A DNA stretch of 64,000 bases from Burkholderia cepacia (GCF_029962485.1 NZ_CP073637.1:186001-250000); one strand, 5' to 3'; positions 37,130 to 46,508 are shown, counted from the stretch's first letter. Numbers and translations: made by a program. The notes: a model not told the origin generated them from the sequence alone.

Positions 37130-37789
37130 TTGAACATCGATCCCGCCCTCGCGCTGCATCTGCTGCACCGTTGCGCGCTCGGCACGCTCGCTACCCATAC
37201 GCGCGAACCGCAGGGTTTCCCGTACCCGACGGTCGTCCCGTTTGCACCCGATGCAAGCCATCGTCCCGTGATTCTCGTCAGCGGCCTGGCCGAGCACACG
37301 CGCAATCTCGCCGCGGATCCGCGGGCGGGCTTCCTGGTCGTCGACGCGCCGGATGGCGACGTGCTGAACGCCGAACGAGCGACGCTGCTCGGCCGGTTCG
37401 TGCCGCTCGCCGCCGATCCGCATGTCGCCGCGCGCTACCTGCGCTACGAGCCGGACGCCGCGCGTTATCTCGCACTTGGCGATTTCACGTTCTGGGCGCT
37501 CGATATCGAGCGGCTGCGCTATATCGGCGGTTTCGGGCGGATGGGCTGGGTCGACGGCACGCATCTCGACGGACTGCCGCCGCTCGCGTTCGACGACGAG
37601 CAGGCTCTGTGGAACGCCTACGATACCGGCGATGCGCGCCGCGACGGGCTCGACCTGCTCGGCGTCGATCGCCACGGCGCCGACTGGCGATACGACGGCC
37701 GTCGCGTGCGTACGCCATTCGATATGCCGTCGGCCGATATTGGCGCGCTGCGCGACCGGCTGATTGCATGCGCTAGGGATGTGACGTGA
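37130..37789 (+). CDS. HugZ-like FMN-binding split-barrel protein
   Basis: A 219-residue protein of the pyridoxamine 5'-phosphate oxidase-like fold. The first part (LLHRCALGTLATHTREPQGFPYPTVVPF) matches the HugZ/HutZ heme-utilisation or putative transcription-related group, and a second DUF2470-like lobe follows (from about 135). The start is a TTG at 37130 preceded by AGGAG; the longer frame upstream lies over the MFS promoter. Possible flavin or heme-linked role; not proven. Confidence 0.8.
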   Translation: MNIDPALALHLLHRCALGTLATHTREPQGFPYPTVVPFAPDASHRPVILVSGLAEHTRNLAADPRAGFLVVDAPDGDVLNAERATLLGRFVPLAADPHVAARYLRYEPDAARYLALGDFTFWALDIERLRYIGGFGRMGWVDGTHLDGLPPLAFDDEQALWNAYDTGDARRDGLDLLGVDRHGADWRYDGRRVRTPFDMPSADIGALRDRLIACARDVT

Positions 37790-38145
37790 CGTCGCGGGTC
37801 AGTCATTTGTGCGTTTGGCAAACCGCGTCATGTGGTTTTAGCAAAGCTGTCGTCCGATGAGAGCTTCGATTTTCCCGAATACAGGGTAATTGCGTATGTT
37901 GATAGCCCTAATAGGCAATCACTAATGTCCTAATCTCTGTACAGGGACGTAAAAATTTGAGAAAAGGCCGCGGCCGGTCAAAATGACATGCGCGAATTAC
38001 AATGGGTCTCGGGATTTTCGTGAATCTCGCTTCTATCAAATCTTTTTTGTGCTAATCTCTGCCTTCGAAAATCCGAGGCACATATATTTCATGAATGGTG
38101 AGCTGGCTGCAGACCGGCGCCATTGGTCAGATAGAAAGGGAAACT
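37790..38145. other. AT-rich intergenic region ahead of the second H-NS-like gene
   Basis: About 355 bases with lower GC than the flanks. An extended -10-like TGC-TAATCT is at 38050-38058. No gene is seen. The AT-rich tract could be a self-binding site for the H-NS-like protein, which is an inference. Confidence 0.5.
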
Positions 38146-38439
38146 ATGTCTTCTTACAAGGACCTGCTGGCCCAGCGGGAAAAGCTGGAGAAGCAAATCG
38201 AAGAAGCGAAGTCGCGTGAATACGCTGAAGTGCTGAATGACGTGAAGCAGAAAATTGCCGACTACGGCTTTTCGCTCGCTGAACTCGGTCTCAGCCGCGC
38301 GAAGGCAGGCAAGGTTGGCCGTCCGCGCGCAGGCGTGGCCGCGAAGTACCGCGATCCGGAAACGGGCGCAACATGGTCGGGCCGTGGCAAGCCGCCGCGC
38401 TGGATTGCCGGCAAGAACCGCGAGCAGTTTGCGATTTAA
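38146..38439 (+). CDS. H-NS family DNA-binding protein (second copy)
   Basis: A 97-residue H-NS-like protein with a coiled-coil N-terminus (LLAQREKLEKQIEEAKSREY), the linker GRPRAGVAAK and the C-terminal core YRDPETGATWSGRGKPPRW. The start MSSYKDLLAQ at 38146 has AAAGGG upstream. It differs from the copy at 2605 in the coiled coil and has fewer prolines in the linker, so the two may form distinct oligomers or heteromers. Confidence 0.9.
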   Translation: MSSYKDLLAQREKLEKQIEEAKSREYAEVLNDVKQKIADYGFSLAELGLSRAKAGKVGRPRAGVAAKYRDPETGATWSGRGKPPRWIAGKNREQFAI

Positions 38440-38465
38440 ACGTTTGTTTAAGTCGTCTGCGCTTC

Positions 38466-38504
38466 AAAAGAGCCGCGTATCCGTTCAGGAGCGCGGCTTT
38501 TTTG
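38466..38504 (+). terminator. Rho-independent terminator of the second H-NS-like gene
   Basis: A 7-bp stem (agccgcg with cgcggct) with a 14-base loop is followed by six T residues and preceded by an A run. Confidence 0.8.
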
Positions 38505-38680
38505 TTTCCGGGCACCGCCGGCGCACAAGCGTTGTCATGAAAGTGTAATAATGGCGTGTGAATGAAAATGCGACACGTTCGTATAAGCGATTGATTTAAA
38601 TAAGAAATTTGTGGGTATTGGGCGGATTCGCGGGGCGCGTTTGATAGAATTGCGCATCGCAAACCGATATCCCATATTTC

Positions 38681-39838
38681 ATGTCCACGTTTTCCGGCGA
38701 CGCGCAGAGCGCAGATAAGCACGCGGTTGCGCGCAAGAGCACGCTCGTCAGTATTGTGCTGAATGTCGTGCTTGCGACATTTCAGATCGTCGTCGGTACG
38801 ATTGCGCATTCGCAGGCATTGATTGCTGACGGTGTGCATTCGATATCCGATTTGATCTCGGATTTTGTCGTGCTGGTTGCGAATCGCCATAGTGGTGCAT
38901 CGCCGGATGCCGACCACAATTACGGCCATAGCCGCTACGAAACGGTCGCGTCATTGTTTCTCGGCGCGATCCTGATTGCGGTCGGGATCGGCATGCTCTG
39001 GCGCGCCGGCGATCGCCTCGTTAATCTCGAAAACATTCCCGCTGTCCATTTCTCCGCGCTGATCGTCGCGCTGACGGTGCTCGTGTCGAAAGAGGCGCTG
39101 TTTCGCTACATGCTGCGCGAGGCGCGGCGCGTGCGTTCGGCGATGCTCGTCGCCAACGCGTGGCATGCGCGCTCGGATGCCGCGTCGTCGCTGGTCGTTG
39201 CGATCGGCATCGTCGGCAGCCTGGCCGGCGTGAAGCTGCTCGACCCGATCGCGGCCGCGATCGTCGGCTTCATGGTCGCGCGGATGGGCTGGACGTTCGG
39301 CTATGACGCGCTGCAGGACCTGTCCGACCGTGCGCTCGACACGGCCGACACGGCCGAGATTCGCGCGCTGCTTGCGGCGACGCCCGGTGTGCGCGACGTG
39401 CACGACCTGCGCACGCGCAAGATGGGCGACGCCGCGCTCGTCGATGCGCACATCCTCGTCGATCCGAAGATCTCCGTATCCGAAGGGCACTACATTGCCG
39501 AGACCGCGCGTGCGCGCGTGCTGTCCGATCCGCGCGTGCTCGATGCGCTGATTCACGTCGACCCGGAGAACGACGCGGCGCGCCGCCCGGCGCTCGCGCT
39601 GCCGCCGCGCGGCGAGATCGCGGCACGGCTCGAAGCCGCGCTCGCGCAGCGCGGGCTGCGTGCGACGGCGATCAACCTGCATTACCTGAGTACGGGGCTC
39701 GAGATCGACGTCACGCTCGCCAGCGATCCGCACGATACCGATGCGGCGCTGGCCGGCCGGATCGACGTCGGCGCGCTGCAGCGCGAGTTCGGCGCGCGCC
39801 GGATCGGCTTCACGCGCGCGATGCCCGCGCAGGCGTGA
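38681..39838 (+). CDS. Cation diffusion facilitator (CDF) metal transporter
   Basis: A 385-residue CDF-family exporter with six membrane segments. Metal residues lie in ADGVHSISDLISD (second segment) and HARSDAASS (fifth segment), the HxxxD-type sites that bind Zn, Fe or Mn. The soluble C-terminal domain (from about 205) is extended by a further 80 residues, longer than E. coli FieF (about 300). The metal cannot be assigned from sequence alone. Confidence 0.9.
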   Translation: MSTFSGDAQSADKHAVARKSTLVSIVLNVVLATFQIVVGTIAHSQALIADGVHSISDLISDFVVLVANRHSGASPDADHNYGHSRYETVASLFLGAILIAVGIGMLWRAGDRLVNLENIPAVHFSALIVALTVLVSKEALFRYMLREARRVRSAMLVANAWHARSDAASSLVVAIGIVGSLAGVKLLDPIAAAIVGFMVARMGWTFGYDALQDLSDRALDTADTAEIRALLAATPGVRDVHDLRTRKMGDAALVDAHILVDPKISVSEGHYIAETARARVLSDPRVLDALIHVDPENDAARRPALALPPRGEIAARLEAALAQRGLRATAINLHYLSTGLEIDVTLASDPHDTDAALAGRIDVGALQREFGARRIGFTRAMPAQA

Positions 39839-39880
39839 CCGGCGGCTGGTCGCCGTGAACGCCGCGCGCCGGCCCGCGCG

Positions 39881-40351
39881 TTACAGCGGCAGTTGCGTGT
39901 CGAACTTGATTTCGCGCAGCACGACGCTCGTGCGCACCTGCGACACGGCCGGGATCTTGAAGATGCGTTCGTGCAGGAAGACGTCGTAGGCCTTGATGTC
40001 AGGCGCGACGATCTTGAGGATGTAGTCGGCTTCGCCGGTCGTGCTGTAGCACTCGGTGACTTCCGGGCAGGTCGCGATCTCGCGCTCGAACTGCTCGACG
40101 CCGCCTTCGTTGTGGCGCGTCAGGTGCACGTGCGCGAGCGCGCAGACGTGCAGGCCGAGCTTCTCGCGATCGAGCAGCGCCGTGTAGCGCTGGATCACGC
40201 CCGACTGTTCCATGTCCTTGATGCGACGCCAGCACGGCGTGCTCGACAGGCCGACCTGGTCGGAAATTTCCTGAACGGAACGGCGCGCGTCGAGCTGCAA
40301 CAGGCGAAGGATTTTTTGCGAAAAGGAATCGAGCGTCACCTGCGCCTCCAT
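39881..40351 (-). CDS. Lrp/AsnC family transcriptional regulator
   Basis: A 156-residue regulator. The N-terminal winged helix-turn-helix (about 8-62) contains VQEISDQVGLSSTPCWRRIKDME. The C-terminal RAM domain (about 70-150) holds the effector pocket and forms octamers. Such proteins respond to amino acids. It is convergent with the CDF gene, and its target is not evident here; the exonuclease and metallohydrolase genes upstream on the same strand are possible neighbours. Confidence 0.93.
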   Translation of the reverse strand: MEAQVTLDSFSQKILRLLQLDARRSVQEISDQVGLSSTPCWRRIKDMEQSGVIQRYTALLDREKLGLHVCALAHVHLTRHNEGGVEQFEREIATCPEVTECYSTTGEADYILKIVAPDIKAYDVFLHERIFKIPAVSQVRTSVVLREIKFDTQLPL

Positions 40352-40430
40352 GCGGCAGCAACAACATGCTGAATGTTAGAGGGCCGGGAAAGGAAAGGCA
40401 ATCTGGCGTGCCGCCGGTGAGCGAGATTCG

Positions 40431-41090
40431 CTAATTTGCTCGCGGATCCGTGGGATTTTGCCCCGACTCCGTGGTTTCCGACCGATCGGTGTCCGCGACG
40501 GCGAGGTCCGCGAGCGCGGCCTGCTGCCGGCGCAGGTCGGCGAGCATGTTGCAGAACAGCGCGCCTTGCTCGATCGCGTCGTCGAGCGCGACGTGCGTAT
40601 GCGGATGGTCGTCGAACCAGTGCTTCGGAAAGCGCGGCTTGATCGCCTTGCGGTACGGCAGCCCCGTGATCGCGAACGCGAGCGTCTTGATGTCGAGCGC
40701 GGACCACGAGAACGGGCAACGTCCCGTGAAGCGCATCATGTACCAGAACATGAACGTGAAATCGAAGCCGGCCGGCATCGCGACGAACACGGGCTTGCCG
40801 GGCAGCGCCTCGACCCAGTCGACGTACGCGAGCAGCGCCGCCTCGGGCGCCTGCAGGTCGCGCCGGCACGCGGCCCACGCTTCGGGCTCGGTCTTCCACC
40901 ACGCTTCCTGTACCGGGTGCGCCTGCGCGCCGGGCAGCGTCTCGAGGTTGGCCGAGAACGTCGCGATCAGCTGCTTGTTCTCGGTATAGGCGGCCGACGC
41001 GAAGCTCAGCATCGAGTGCGGGCCGGGAATCGGGCCGTCGGCCTCGACGTCGGTGCTGACGTAGATTTCCGGGATGGCGGTCTGGTTCAT
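40431..41090 (-). CDS. DnaQ-like 3'-5' exonuclease family protein
   Basis: A 219-residue DEDD-type nuclease fold. The first metal motif is DVEADGP (Asp14, Glu16), the second Asp is in GFDFTF, and HVALDDA supplies the His and Asp of the third motif. The protein is shorter than RNase T. The start overlaps the stop of the upstream metallohydrolase gene, so the two are translated together. The DNA or RNA substrate is unknown. Confidence 0.82.
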   Translation of the reverse strand: MNQTAIPEIYVSTDVEADGPIPGPHSMLSFASAAYTENKQLIATFSANLETLPGAQAHPVQEAWWKTEPEAWAACRRDLQAPEAALLAYVDWVEALPGKPVFVAMPAGFDFTFMFWYMMRFTGRCPFSWSALDIKTLAFAITGLPYRKAIKPRFPKHWFDDHPHTHVALDDAIEQGALFCNMLADLRRQQAALADLAVADTDRSETTESGQNPTDPRAN

Positions 41091-41731
41091 CCGAATACCT
41101 TGTCGGACACGAACGGGTTCGTGCGGCGCTCGTCGCCGAACGTCGACACCGGGCCGTGGCCCGGCACGAACGTCACGTCGTCGCCGAGCGGCCAGAGCTT
41201 CTCCTTGATCGAACGGACGAGATCCTCGTGATTGCCGCGCGGGAAATCGGTCCGGCCGATCGAGCCGGCGAACAGCACGTCGCCGACGATCGCGACGCGA
41301 TGCGCGCGGCTGAAGAACACGACATGGCCGGGCGTGTGGCCCGGGCAGTGATAGACCTCGAGCGTTTCGTCGCCGAACTGCACGGTGTCGCCGTCGTTCA
41401 GCCAGTGGTCGGGCTCGAAGGCGTCGGCGGCCGGGAAGCCGAAGCGCTCGCTCTGCATCGGCAGCTTCTCGATCCAGAAGCGTTCTTCTTCCTGCGGCCC
41501 CTCGATCGGCACGCCGTAGTGCGTCGCGAGCGTCTTCGCGCCCGCGCAGTGATCGATGTGCCCGTGCGTGAGCAGCACCTTCTCGACCTGCACGTTCTGC
41601 CGCGCGACTTCCTGCTGGATCCGATCGAGATCGCCGCCCGGATCGACGACGGCGGCACGGCCCGTTTTCTCGCAGACGAGCAGCGAGCAGTTCTGCTGGA
41701 ACGGCGTGACCGGAATGAGCGTGACTTTCAT
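41087..41731 (-). CDS. Metallo-beta-lactamase fold hydrolase (glyoxalase II-like)
   Basis: A 214-residue hydrolase with the binuclear metal motif THGHIDH (His56, His58, Asp60, His61) and further metal residues in CPGHTPGH and VGDVLF. It resembles YcbL-type glyoxalase II relatives that hydrolyse thioesters such as S-lactoylglutathione. The ATG at 41731 gives a start [11 protein letters not shown]; the upstream part of the frame is not family-like. It is the first gene of the pair with the exonuclease. Confidence 0.9.
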   Translation of the reverse strand: MKVTLIPVTPFQQNCSLLVCEKTGRAAVVDPGGDLDRIQQEVARQNVQVEKVLLTHGHIDHCAGAKTLATHYGVPIEGPQEEERFWIEKLPMQSERFGFPAADAFEPDHWLNDGDTVQFGDETLEVYHCPGHTPGHVVFFSRAHRVAIVGDVLFAGSIGRTDFPRGNHEDLVRSIKEKLWPLGDDVTFVPGHGPVSTFGDERRTNPFVSDKVFG

Positions 41732-41908
41732 GGAGACACCGGCGGCTAAAAGGAGCGATTGTACCGGTCGCGCGCGCCGCCTGCCGTTCGCTCGACGCGT
41801 GCCGCGACGCGCGGATGAGGGCATTCCCGGAGCATGTCGATTGTTACAGCCATAGTGAGAATCAATGGTCCTTCGGGGGTGCTTTCCGGGTAGACCTTTT
41901 GGTTTATG

Positions 41909-41914
41909 TATAAT
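41909..41914 (+). promoter_or_regulatory. Consensus -10 element upstream of stem-loop RNA candidate
   Basis: TATAAT at 41909-41914, preceded directly by TG. No good -35 is seen 16-18 bases upstream. Confidence 0.45.
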
Positions 41915-41920
41915 GCGCCC

Positions 41921-42050
41921 CATTGAGCGTGAATTTCACGCCATTCGCTGGTGTTTCGGCCCCGTTAAAAAAGGGCGTCGGAAGCACCGTCAAGCATCAG
42001 CCGCCGGGGAGTCCGGCGGTGTATCCAGCACCGAGCATTCGGTGCTCACG
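41921..42050 (+). ncRNA. Candidate structured RNA or rlpA leader
   Basis: Directly behind the -10 come four stem-loops: GCGTGA/TCACGC (41927-41941), an 8-bp stem GGTGTTTC/GAAGCACC (41950-41957 with 41981-41988), CCGCCGG/CCGGCGG (42001-42019) and AGCACCGA/TCGGTGCT (42027-42046). No known RNA family was recognised. It could be a small RNA or the 5' leader of rlpA; the boundaries are estimates. Confidence 0.35.
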
Positions 42051-42387
42051 TCTTGTCCGGCCGGGTGCTGCGCGCCCGCCTGCGGCCCTGCTGCCGCGCC
42101 GCCGGATGAGGCCTGTGCCGCCGTTCCTGTGCGTTGGTCGTATCGACGCGCGCGAACTTGAAGCCATGTTCGATGGCGGCATGTGGGGTCTGGTCAGGCT
42201 GTTGGGGACAGGTTGCGCCAGACGTGAAAGCTAATCAGGACGGTTGCGGCATAGACGAAAGCCGCGCCCATGCTAGCCGCCTGCTCGCATTCGAGCGGGG
42301 CGTGCACGCATTTGCCGTCCGGGCCGCGAGTCTGCGCTGTGAAGCAGCGTGATGTAGGAGCGGCCCGAACCAGAAGGCGACACGTCG

Positions 42388-42996
42388 ATGAACGTACGAT
42401 TTCCGAGCCGATTCGGGACCATTGCATTATTTTTTGCGTTGACGGGCTGTGCGGTGCCACCCAGCCAGACCACCGGAAGCGCGAACCAGAAGAACGCGGT
42501 CGACAAGACGGCCGCTGCCGCGAAAGCGGACAACGACAAGCAACTGAATTTCGATTCCGCACTGGCATCGATGCCGGCTGCCGACGCCAAGGACGCGAAG
42601 AAGTCGTCGCTGGCGGACGCCGAGCCGATCGACGGCAAGGACGTGTCCGACTTCCGTCAGACGGGCCGCGCATCGTGGTACGGGCGGGATTTCCACGGCC
42701 GCCGCACCGCGAACGGCGAACGCTTCAACATGAATGCGCTCACCGCCGCGCACCGCACGCTGCCGCTGTCGTCGTACATCAAGGTGACGAATGCGTCGAG
42801 CGGCAAGTGGGTCGTCGTGAAGGTCAACGATCGCGGGCCGTTCAAGCGCGGCCGCGTGCTCGACCTGTCGTATGCCGCTGCCAAGATGATCGGTCTCGTG
42901 CATGCCGGCACGGGCCGCGTGAAGATCGAAGGGCTGTCGCCGCAGGAAGCGCGCGAGGCACGCGACGAAATGTTCGCGTCGATCTCGGCGAAGTAA
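42388..42996 (+). CDS. rlpA: RlpA-like septal ring lytic transglycosylase lipoprotein
   Basis: A 202-residue lipoprotein. The lipobox LTGC ends at Cys21, followed by a low-complexity tether to about residue 88. The double-psi beta-barrel domain then has TGRASWYG, the [18 protein letters not shown] block, and NDRGPF, with the Asp that is catalytic in known RlpA enzymes. It lacks the C-terminal SPOR domain found in Pseudomonas RlpA. It would act on peptidoglycan at the outer membrane. Confidence 0.9.
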   Translation: MNVRFPSRFGTIALFFALTGCAVPPSQTTGSANQKNAVDKTAAAAKADNDKQLNFDSALASMPAADAKDAKKSSLADAEPIDGKDVSDFRQTGRASWYGRDFHGRRTANGERFNMNALTAAHRTLPLSSYIKVTNASSGKWVVVKVNDRGPFKRGRVLDLSYAAAKMIGLVHAGTGRVKIEGLSPQEAREARDEMFASISAK

Positions 42997-43041
42997 CGCG
43001 GCGGTTCGTCCGCTCACGCATCAGGTATCACGCATCAAGTA

Positions 43042-43070
43042 CAAAGGGCTGCCTTCCGGCAGCCCTTTGT
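43042..43070. terminator. Bidirectional terminator between rlpA and rsmI
   Basis: A perfect 12-bp stem (caaagggctgcc with ggcagccctttg), loop TTCC, has T-rich ends on both strands between two convergent genes. Confidence 0.8.
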
Positions 43071-43095
43071 CGTTTCGGCGCGGCGTTGTCGCGCG

Positions 43096-43974
43096 TCAGC
43101 CTTCCTTCAGCGCGAGCGCACGCGCATACAGCGTGTTGCGCGATGCGCCCGTCAGCGCGGCCGCGAGCTTCGCGGCACTCTTCACCGGCACTTCTTCCAG
43201 CAGCAGCCTGAGCAGCGCGTCGTGCGCGGTGTCGTCGGCTTCGCCGCTCGCCGCCGGCGCGCCTTCGACGACCAGCACGAACTCGCCGCGCTGCCGGTTC
43301 GCATCGCCGGCAAGCCAGGTCTGTCCTTCGGCCAGGGTGCCCTGGAACAACTGCTCGTGTAGTTTGGTGAGTTCGCGCGCAATCAGCAGCCGGCGCGCGG
43401 GGCCGAACGCATCGGCGAGTGCGGTGATGGTTTCGGCGATCCGGTGCGGCGCTTCGTAGAACACCAGCGCATACGGATGCGACACCAGCGCCTGCAGCGC
43501 GGTTGCGCGCTGCTTGGCCTTCGGCGGCAGGAAGCCGGCGAACGTGAACGCGCCGGCCCATTCACCGGCCACGCTCAGCGCGGTCACGGCCGCGCTCGCG
43601 CCCGGCAGCGGGATCACCGCGAAGCCGGCCGCGCGCACCGCGTCGACCAGCCGCGCGCCGGGGTCCGAGATGCCGGGCGTGCCGGCGTCCGAGACGTAAG
43701 CCACGCGTTCGCCGCCACGCAGCATGTCGATCACGCGCTGCGCGGCTTCGCGTTCGTTGTGCTCGTGCACGGCCAGGAGCGGCTTCGAGATCCCGTAGCG
43801 GGCGAGCAACTGGCCGGTGTTGCGGGTGTCTTCGGCCGCGATGCGGTCGGCGAGGCCGAGCACGTGCAGCGCGCGCAGCGTGATGTCGGCCGTATTGCCG
43901 ATCGGCGTGGCGACCACGTAAAGCGCGGCGTCCGGGTAGTGCTGCGTATGCGCGAGTTCGAGGAGGGCAGTCAT
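43096..43974 (-). CDS. rsmI: 16S rRNA (cytidine(1402)-2'-O)-methyltransferase RsmI
   Basis: A 292-residue tetrapyrrole-methylase-fold enzyme that methylates the ribose of C1402 in 16S rRNA. Key motifs are [30 protein letters not shown] and [12 protein letters not shown], the last being a SAM site. The start at 43974 shares bases with the yraN start: the two ATGs overlap head to head in CATG. The long ORF that continues to 44553 on this strand is antisense to yraN. Confidence 0.95.
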   Translation of the reverse strand: MTALLELAHTQHYPDAALYVVATPIGNTADITLRALHVLGLADRIAAEDTRNTGQLLARYGISKPLLAVHEHNEREAAQRVIDMLRGGERVAYVSDAGTPGISDPGARLVDAVRAAGFAVIPLPGASAAVTALSVAGEWAGAFTFAGFLPPKAKQRATALQALVSHPYALVFYEAPHRIAETITALADAFGPARRLLIARELTKLHEQLFQGTLAEGQTWLAGDANRQRGEFVLVVEGAPAASGEADDTAHDALLRLLLEEVPVKSAAKLAAALTGASRNTLYARALALKEG

Positions 43975-44449
43975 GGCAGGCAATGCACGCAATCGCGGCG
44001 CAAGCGGAACAAGGTCGGCATTGTGCCACGCGGCGCCGGCCGGCCCGGGCGACGGGCGCGGTTTGCCGCGCGCGGGCGACAACTTTTCCGGCGCGGCACA
44101 ATCAAAACCGGTCGGCGCGGCGTTCGAGCTGCGCGCGCGGCAATTTCTCGAGCGGCGCGGCCTCGGGTTCGTCGCGGCGAACGTGACGATGCGCGGCGGC
44201 GAGCTCGATCTCGTGATGCACGAGCCCGACGGCATGCTCGTGTTCGTCGAAGTGCGCGCGCGGCGCAGTGTCCGGCATGGCGGCGCGGCGGCGAGCGTCG
44301 GCTGGCGCAAGCGGCGGCGTCTCGTCGCGGCGGCGTTGCAGTTCTGGGCGCGGCACGGTGCCGGTGCCGCGTGCCGGTTCGACGTCGTCGCATTCGAGGC
44401 CGGCCGGCTCGTGTGGCTGCGCGACGCATTTCGTACCGACGATGTGTAG
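43973..44449 (+). CDS. yraN: YraN / UPF0102 family protein
   Basis: A 158-residue protein whose C-terminal 115 residues form the UPF0102 endonuclease-like fold (Holliday-junction-resolvase-like), with [31 protein letters not shown] and VFVEVRAR. The E-x-D-type residues and Glu in VEVR suggest a nuclease site. The ATG at 43973 has GGAGG eight bases upstream, within the rsmI coding sequence. The N-terminal 40 residues are Gly/Ala-rich and variable. Confidence 0.85.
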   Translation: MAGNARNRGASGTRSALCHAAPAGPGDGRGLPRAGDNFSGAAQSKPVGAAFELRARQFLERRGLGFVAANVTMRGGELDLVMHEPDGMLVFVEVRARRSVRHGGAAASVGWRKRRRLVAAALQFWARHGAGAACRFDVVAFEAGRLVWLRDAFRTDDV

Positions 44450-44575
44450 CCGCGACGTGTGACGAGATGTAAAGAGTTCTTGCCGGACCCCCGGAGAGGG
44501 TGCCGGAGTACGGTAAACTCGCCGCACCCACGATGTCGCGCGATATGTGCCACGCGCCCAGTTCACCAGGAATCG

Positions 44576-45160
44576 ATGTCAGTCGAACGTATTCAGCAAC
44601 AATTCCACGACAGCGCCGCGCTTCACGCCGAAGCGGCAGATGCGCTGGCGTTGCCGATCGCAGCCGCGGTCGATGCGATGTTCGCCGCATTGGCGAACGG
44701 CAACAAGATCGTCGCGTGCGGTGAAGGCCCGTCGGCCGCCGCCGCGCAGTACCTCGCCGCGTCGCTCGTCGGCGGCTTCGAGCGCGAGCGTCCGGGCCTG
44801 CCCGCGATCGCGCTGGCCACCGATGCATCGCAAGCCGGCCTCATGGGGGCGATGGCCGCCGAGCAACTGTTCGCGCAGCAGGTGCGCGTGCTCGGCCAGA
44901 CGGGCGACATCCTGCTGGTGCTCGATTCGGGCGGCGCGTCGCCGCGTGTGCTGGCAGCGATCGACGAGGCGCACGAGCGCGAGATGACCGTCGTCGCACT
45001 GACGGGAGGCAACGGCCATGCAGTTGCGGCCGTGCTGTCCGATACCGATATTCCGATCAGCGTGCACGCCGTTCGCGCGGCACGCATCCACGAAGTCCAT
45101 CTGCTGACCATCCACTGCCTGTGCGACGGCATCGACGCGATGCTGCTGGGTGAGGATTGA
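44576..45160 (+). CDS. diaA: SIS domain protein, DiaA/GmhA-like
   Basis: A 194-residue sugar-isomerase-domain protein. The SIS core has NGNKIVACGEGPSAAAAQYLAASLVGG and LLVLDSGGASPRVL. In E. coli the same neighbourhood (rsmI, yraN, diaA, dolP) holds DiaA, which promotes DnaA assembly at oriC; the paralogue GmhA makes heptose for LPS. The gene order favours DiaA. The ATG at 44576 is preceded by AGGA. The usual GNGGSA-like phrase reads GEGPSA here. Confidence 0.82.
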   Translation: MSVERIQQQFHDSAALHAEAADALALPIAAAVDAMFAALANGNKIVACGEGPSAAAAQYLAASLVGGFERERPGLPAIALATDASQAGLMGAMAAEQLFAQQVRVLGQTGDILLVLDSGGASPRVLAAIDEAHEREMTVVALTGGNGHAVAAVLSDTDIPISVHAVRAARIHEVHLLTIHCLCDGIDAMLLGED

Positions 45161-45177
45161 ACGAAGGAGAGCTGTCG

Positions 45178-45975
45178 ATGAATCAAAGCCGCGTCAAACA
45201 GACGCTCGTCAGAACCACGCTGCTCGCCACGCTGATGGCGGGCCTCGCCGTGTCGCTGCAGGGTTGTGTGCTCGGGATCGTGGGTGCGGCGGCCGGCGGC
45301 GGCGCGCTGGTCGCGACCGACCGCCGGACGCTCGGCGCGCAGACGGAGGACCGCGAGATCCAGGTCAAGTCGCTCTCGCAGATCAACAACGGGCTGCCCG
45401 ACCAGTCGCACGTGAACGTGACGGTGTTCAACCGCCGCGTGCTGCTGACGGGTGAAGTGCCGAACGATGCGTCGAAGCAGCGCGCCGAGGAAATCGTGCG
45501 CGGCATCAACAACGTGAACGGCATCGTCAACGAGCTGTCGGTCGAGCCGGCGGCGTCGCTGTCGTCGCGTGCGAACGACTCGTACCTCGAAGGGCGCGTG
45601 AAGTCCGAGCTGATCGCGACGAAGGGCATCTCGGCGAACTACTACAAGGTCGTCAGCGAGCGCGGCAACCTTTACCTGATGGGCCTCGTGACGGTGGACG
45701 AAGGCAATCGCGGCGCGGAAGCCGCGAGCCAGGTGCCGGGTGTCGAGAAGGTCGTGAAGGTGTTCCAGTACGTGAAGCCGCAGGACGCGCAGGCGCTGCA
45801 GGACGCATCGCCCGCGAGCGGTGCGTCCGGCGCGCCGGCTGCCGCGCCGGCGGACAGCGCGACGGTCGGCGCCGTGCCGGACGCATCGGTGCAGTCCGCG
45901 CCGCTGCAGTCGCCCGCGCCGATCTCGAATTCGTCGAGCGTCCACCCGGGCAACCCGAAGGCGCCGGCGCAATGA
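45178..45975 (+). CDS. dolP: BON-domain lipoprotein, DolP (YraP)-like
   Basis: A 265-residue lipoprotein with a signal sequence and lipobox LQGC (Cys30). Two BON domains are present (about 50-120 and 130-200), containing NVTVFNRRVLLTGEV and YKVVSERGNLYLMGLV. A Pro/Ser/Ala-rich tail of 60 residues follows. DolP helps keep outer-membrane integrity and BAM function. The ATG at 45178 follows AAGGAG, and its gene overlaps the downstream cytochrome gene by 4 bases. Confidence 0.88.
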   Translation: MNQSRVKQTLVRTTLLATLMAGLAVSLQGCVLGIVGAAAGGGALVATDRRTLGAQTEDREIQVKSLSQINNGLPDQSHVNVTVFNRRVLLTGEVPNDASKQRAEEIVRGINNVNGIVNELSVEPAASLSSRANDSYLEGRVKSELIATKGISANYYKVVSERGNLYLMGLVTVDEGNRGAEAASQVPGVEKVVKVFQYVKPQDAQALQDASPASGASGAPAAAPADSATVGAVPDASVQSAPLQSPAPISNSSSVHPGNPKAPAQ

Positions 45976-46334
45976 AGAGTGTGCAGATGAAGCAGATGAA
46001 ACGCTGGATGGTGCAGGGCGCCGCGGCCGCGGCGCTCGTGGGCGGCACGCTGGGCGCAGCGCACGCGGACGTCGGCGACGGCCTGAAGGTTGCGCGCGGC
46101 AACGCCTGCATGGGCTGTCACGCGGTGGACCGCAAGCTCGTCGGCCCGTCGTTCAAGGATATCGCCGCGCGCTACAAGTCCGATCCGCAGGCCGTCGCGA
46201 AGCTGTCGAAGAAGGTGAAGGAAGGCGGCTCCGGCGTCTGGGGTGCGATTCCGATGCCCGCGCATCCGCGCATGAGCGACGCCGACGTCCGTTCGGTGGT
46301 CGAATGGGTGCTGGCTGGCTCGCCGTCAAAGTAA
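45972..46334 (+). CDS. Class I c-type cytochrome
   Basis: A 120-residue secreted cytochrome c. After a signal peptide ending near AHADVG it has the heme site CMGCH (Cys46, Cys49, His50), with Met95 in IPMPAHP as the likely sixth ligand. The size resembles cytochrome c551/c552. It begins at an ATG overlapping the dolP stop. It would carry electrons in the periplasm; the partner is unknown. Confidence 0.92.
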   Translation: MKSVQMKQMKRWMVQGAAAAALVGGTLGAAHADVGDGLKVARGNACMGCHAVDRKLVGPSFKDIAARYKSDPQAVAKLSKKVKEGGSGVWGAIPMPAHPRMSDADVRSVVEWVLAGSPSK

Positions 46335-46359
46335 CGCTTCGGGGGGCACGTAACCCCTA

Positions 46360-46389
46360 TTGCCAAGCGCAGAAATGCGTGTGTATGAT
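46360..46389 (+). promoter_or_regulatory. Promoter of tRNA-Ala
   Basis: TTGCCA (46360-46365) and TATGAT (46384-46389) with an 18-base spacer. The tRNA begins at 46401, as expected. Confidence 0.65.
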
Positions 46390-46400
46390 AATTGACTGTT

Positions 46401-46476
<76 letters not shown>

Positions 46477-46508
46477 AGAATACATACGAAGAAATCCGAG
46501 AAAGTCCG

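Larger units (their letters stand above)
41732..42387. other. Long intergenic region between the metallohydrolase gene and rlpA
   Basis: About 650 bases between divergent genes. It contains a perfect -10 TATAAT and a string of stem-loops (entry at 41921-42050). Beyond about 42060 it is GC-rich without clear features. The open frame at 41923-42234 lacks a ribosome site and has no family match that I recognise. Confidence 0.55.

Noticed and set aside
41923..42234. A 103-codon frame in the gap before rlpA
   Set aside because: No ribosome site and it covers the run of stem-loops; an RNA reading explains it better.
42270..43211. A 313-codon frame overlapping rlpA
   Set aside because: Runs in another frame through rlpA and past its terminator; Arg-rich composition indicates a shadow.
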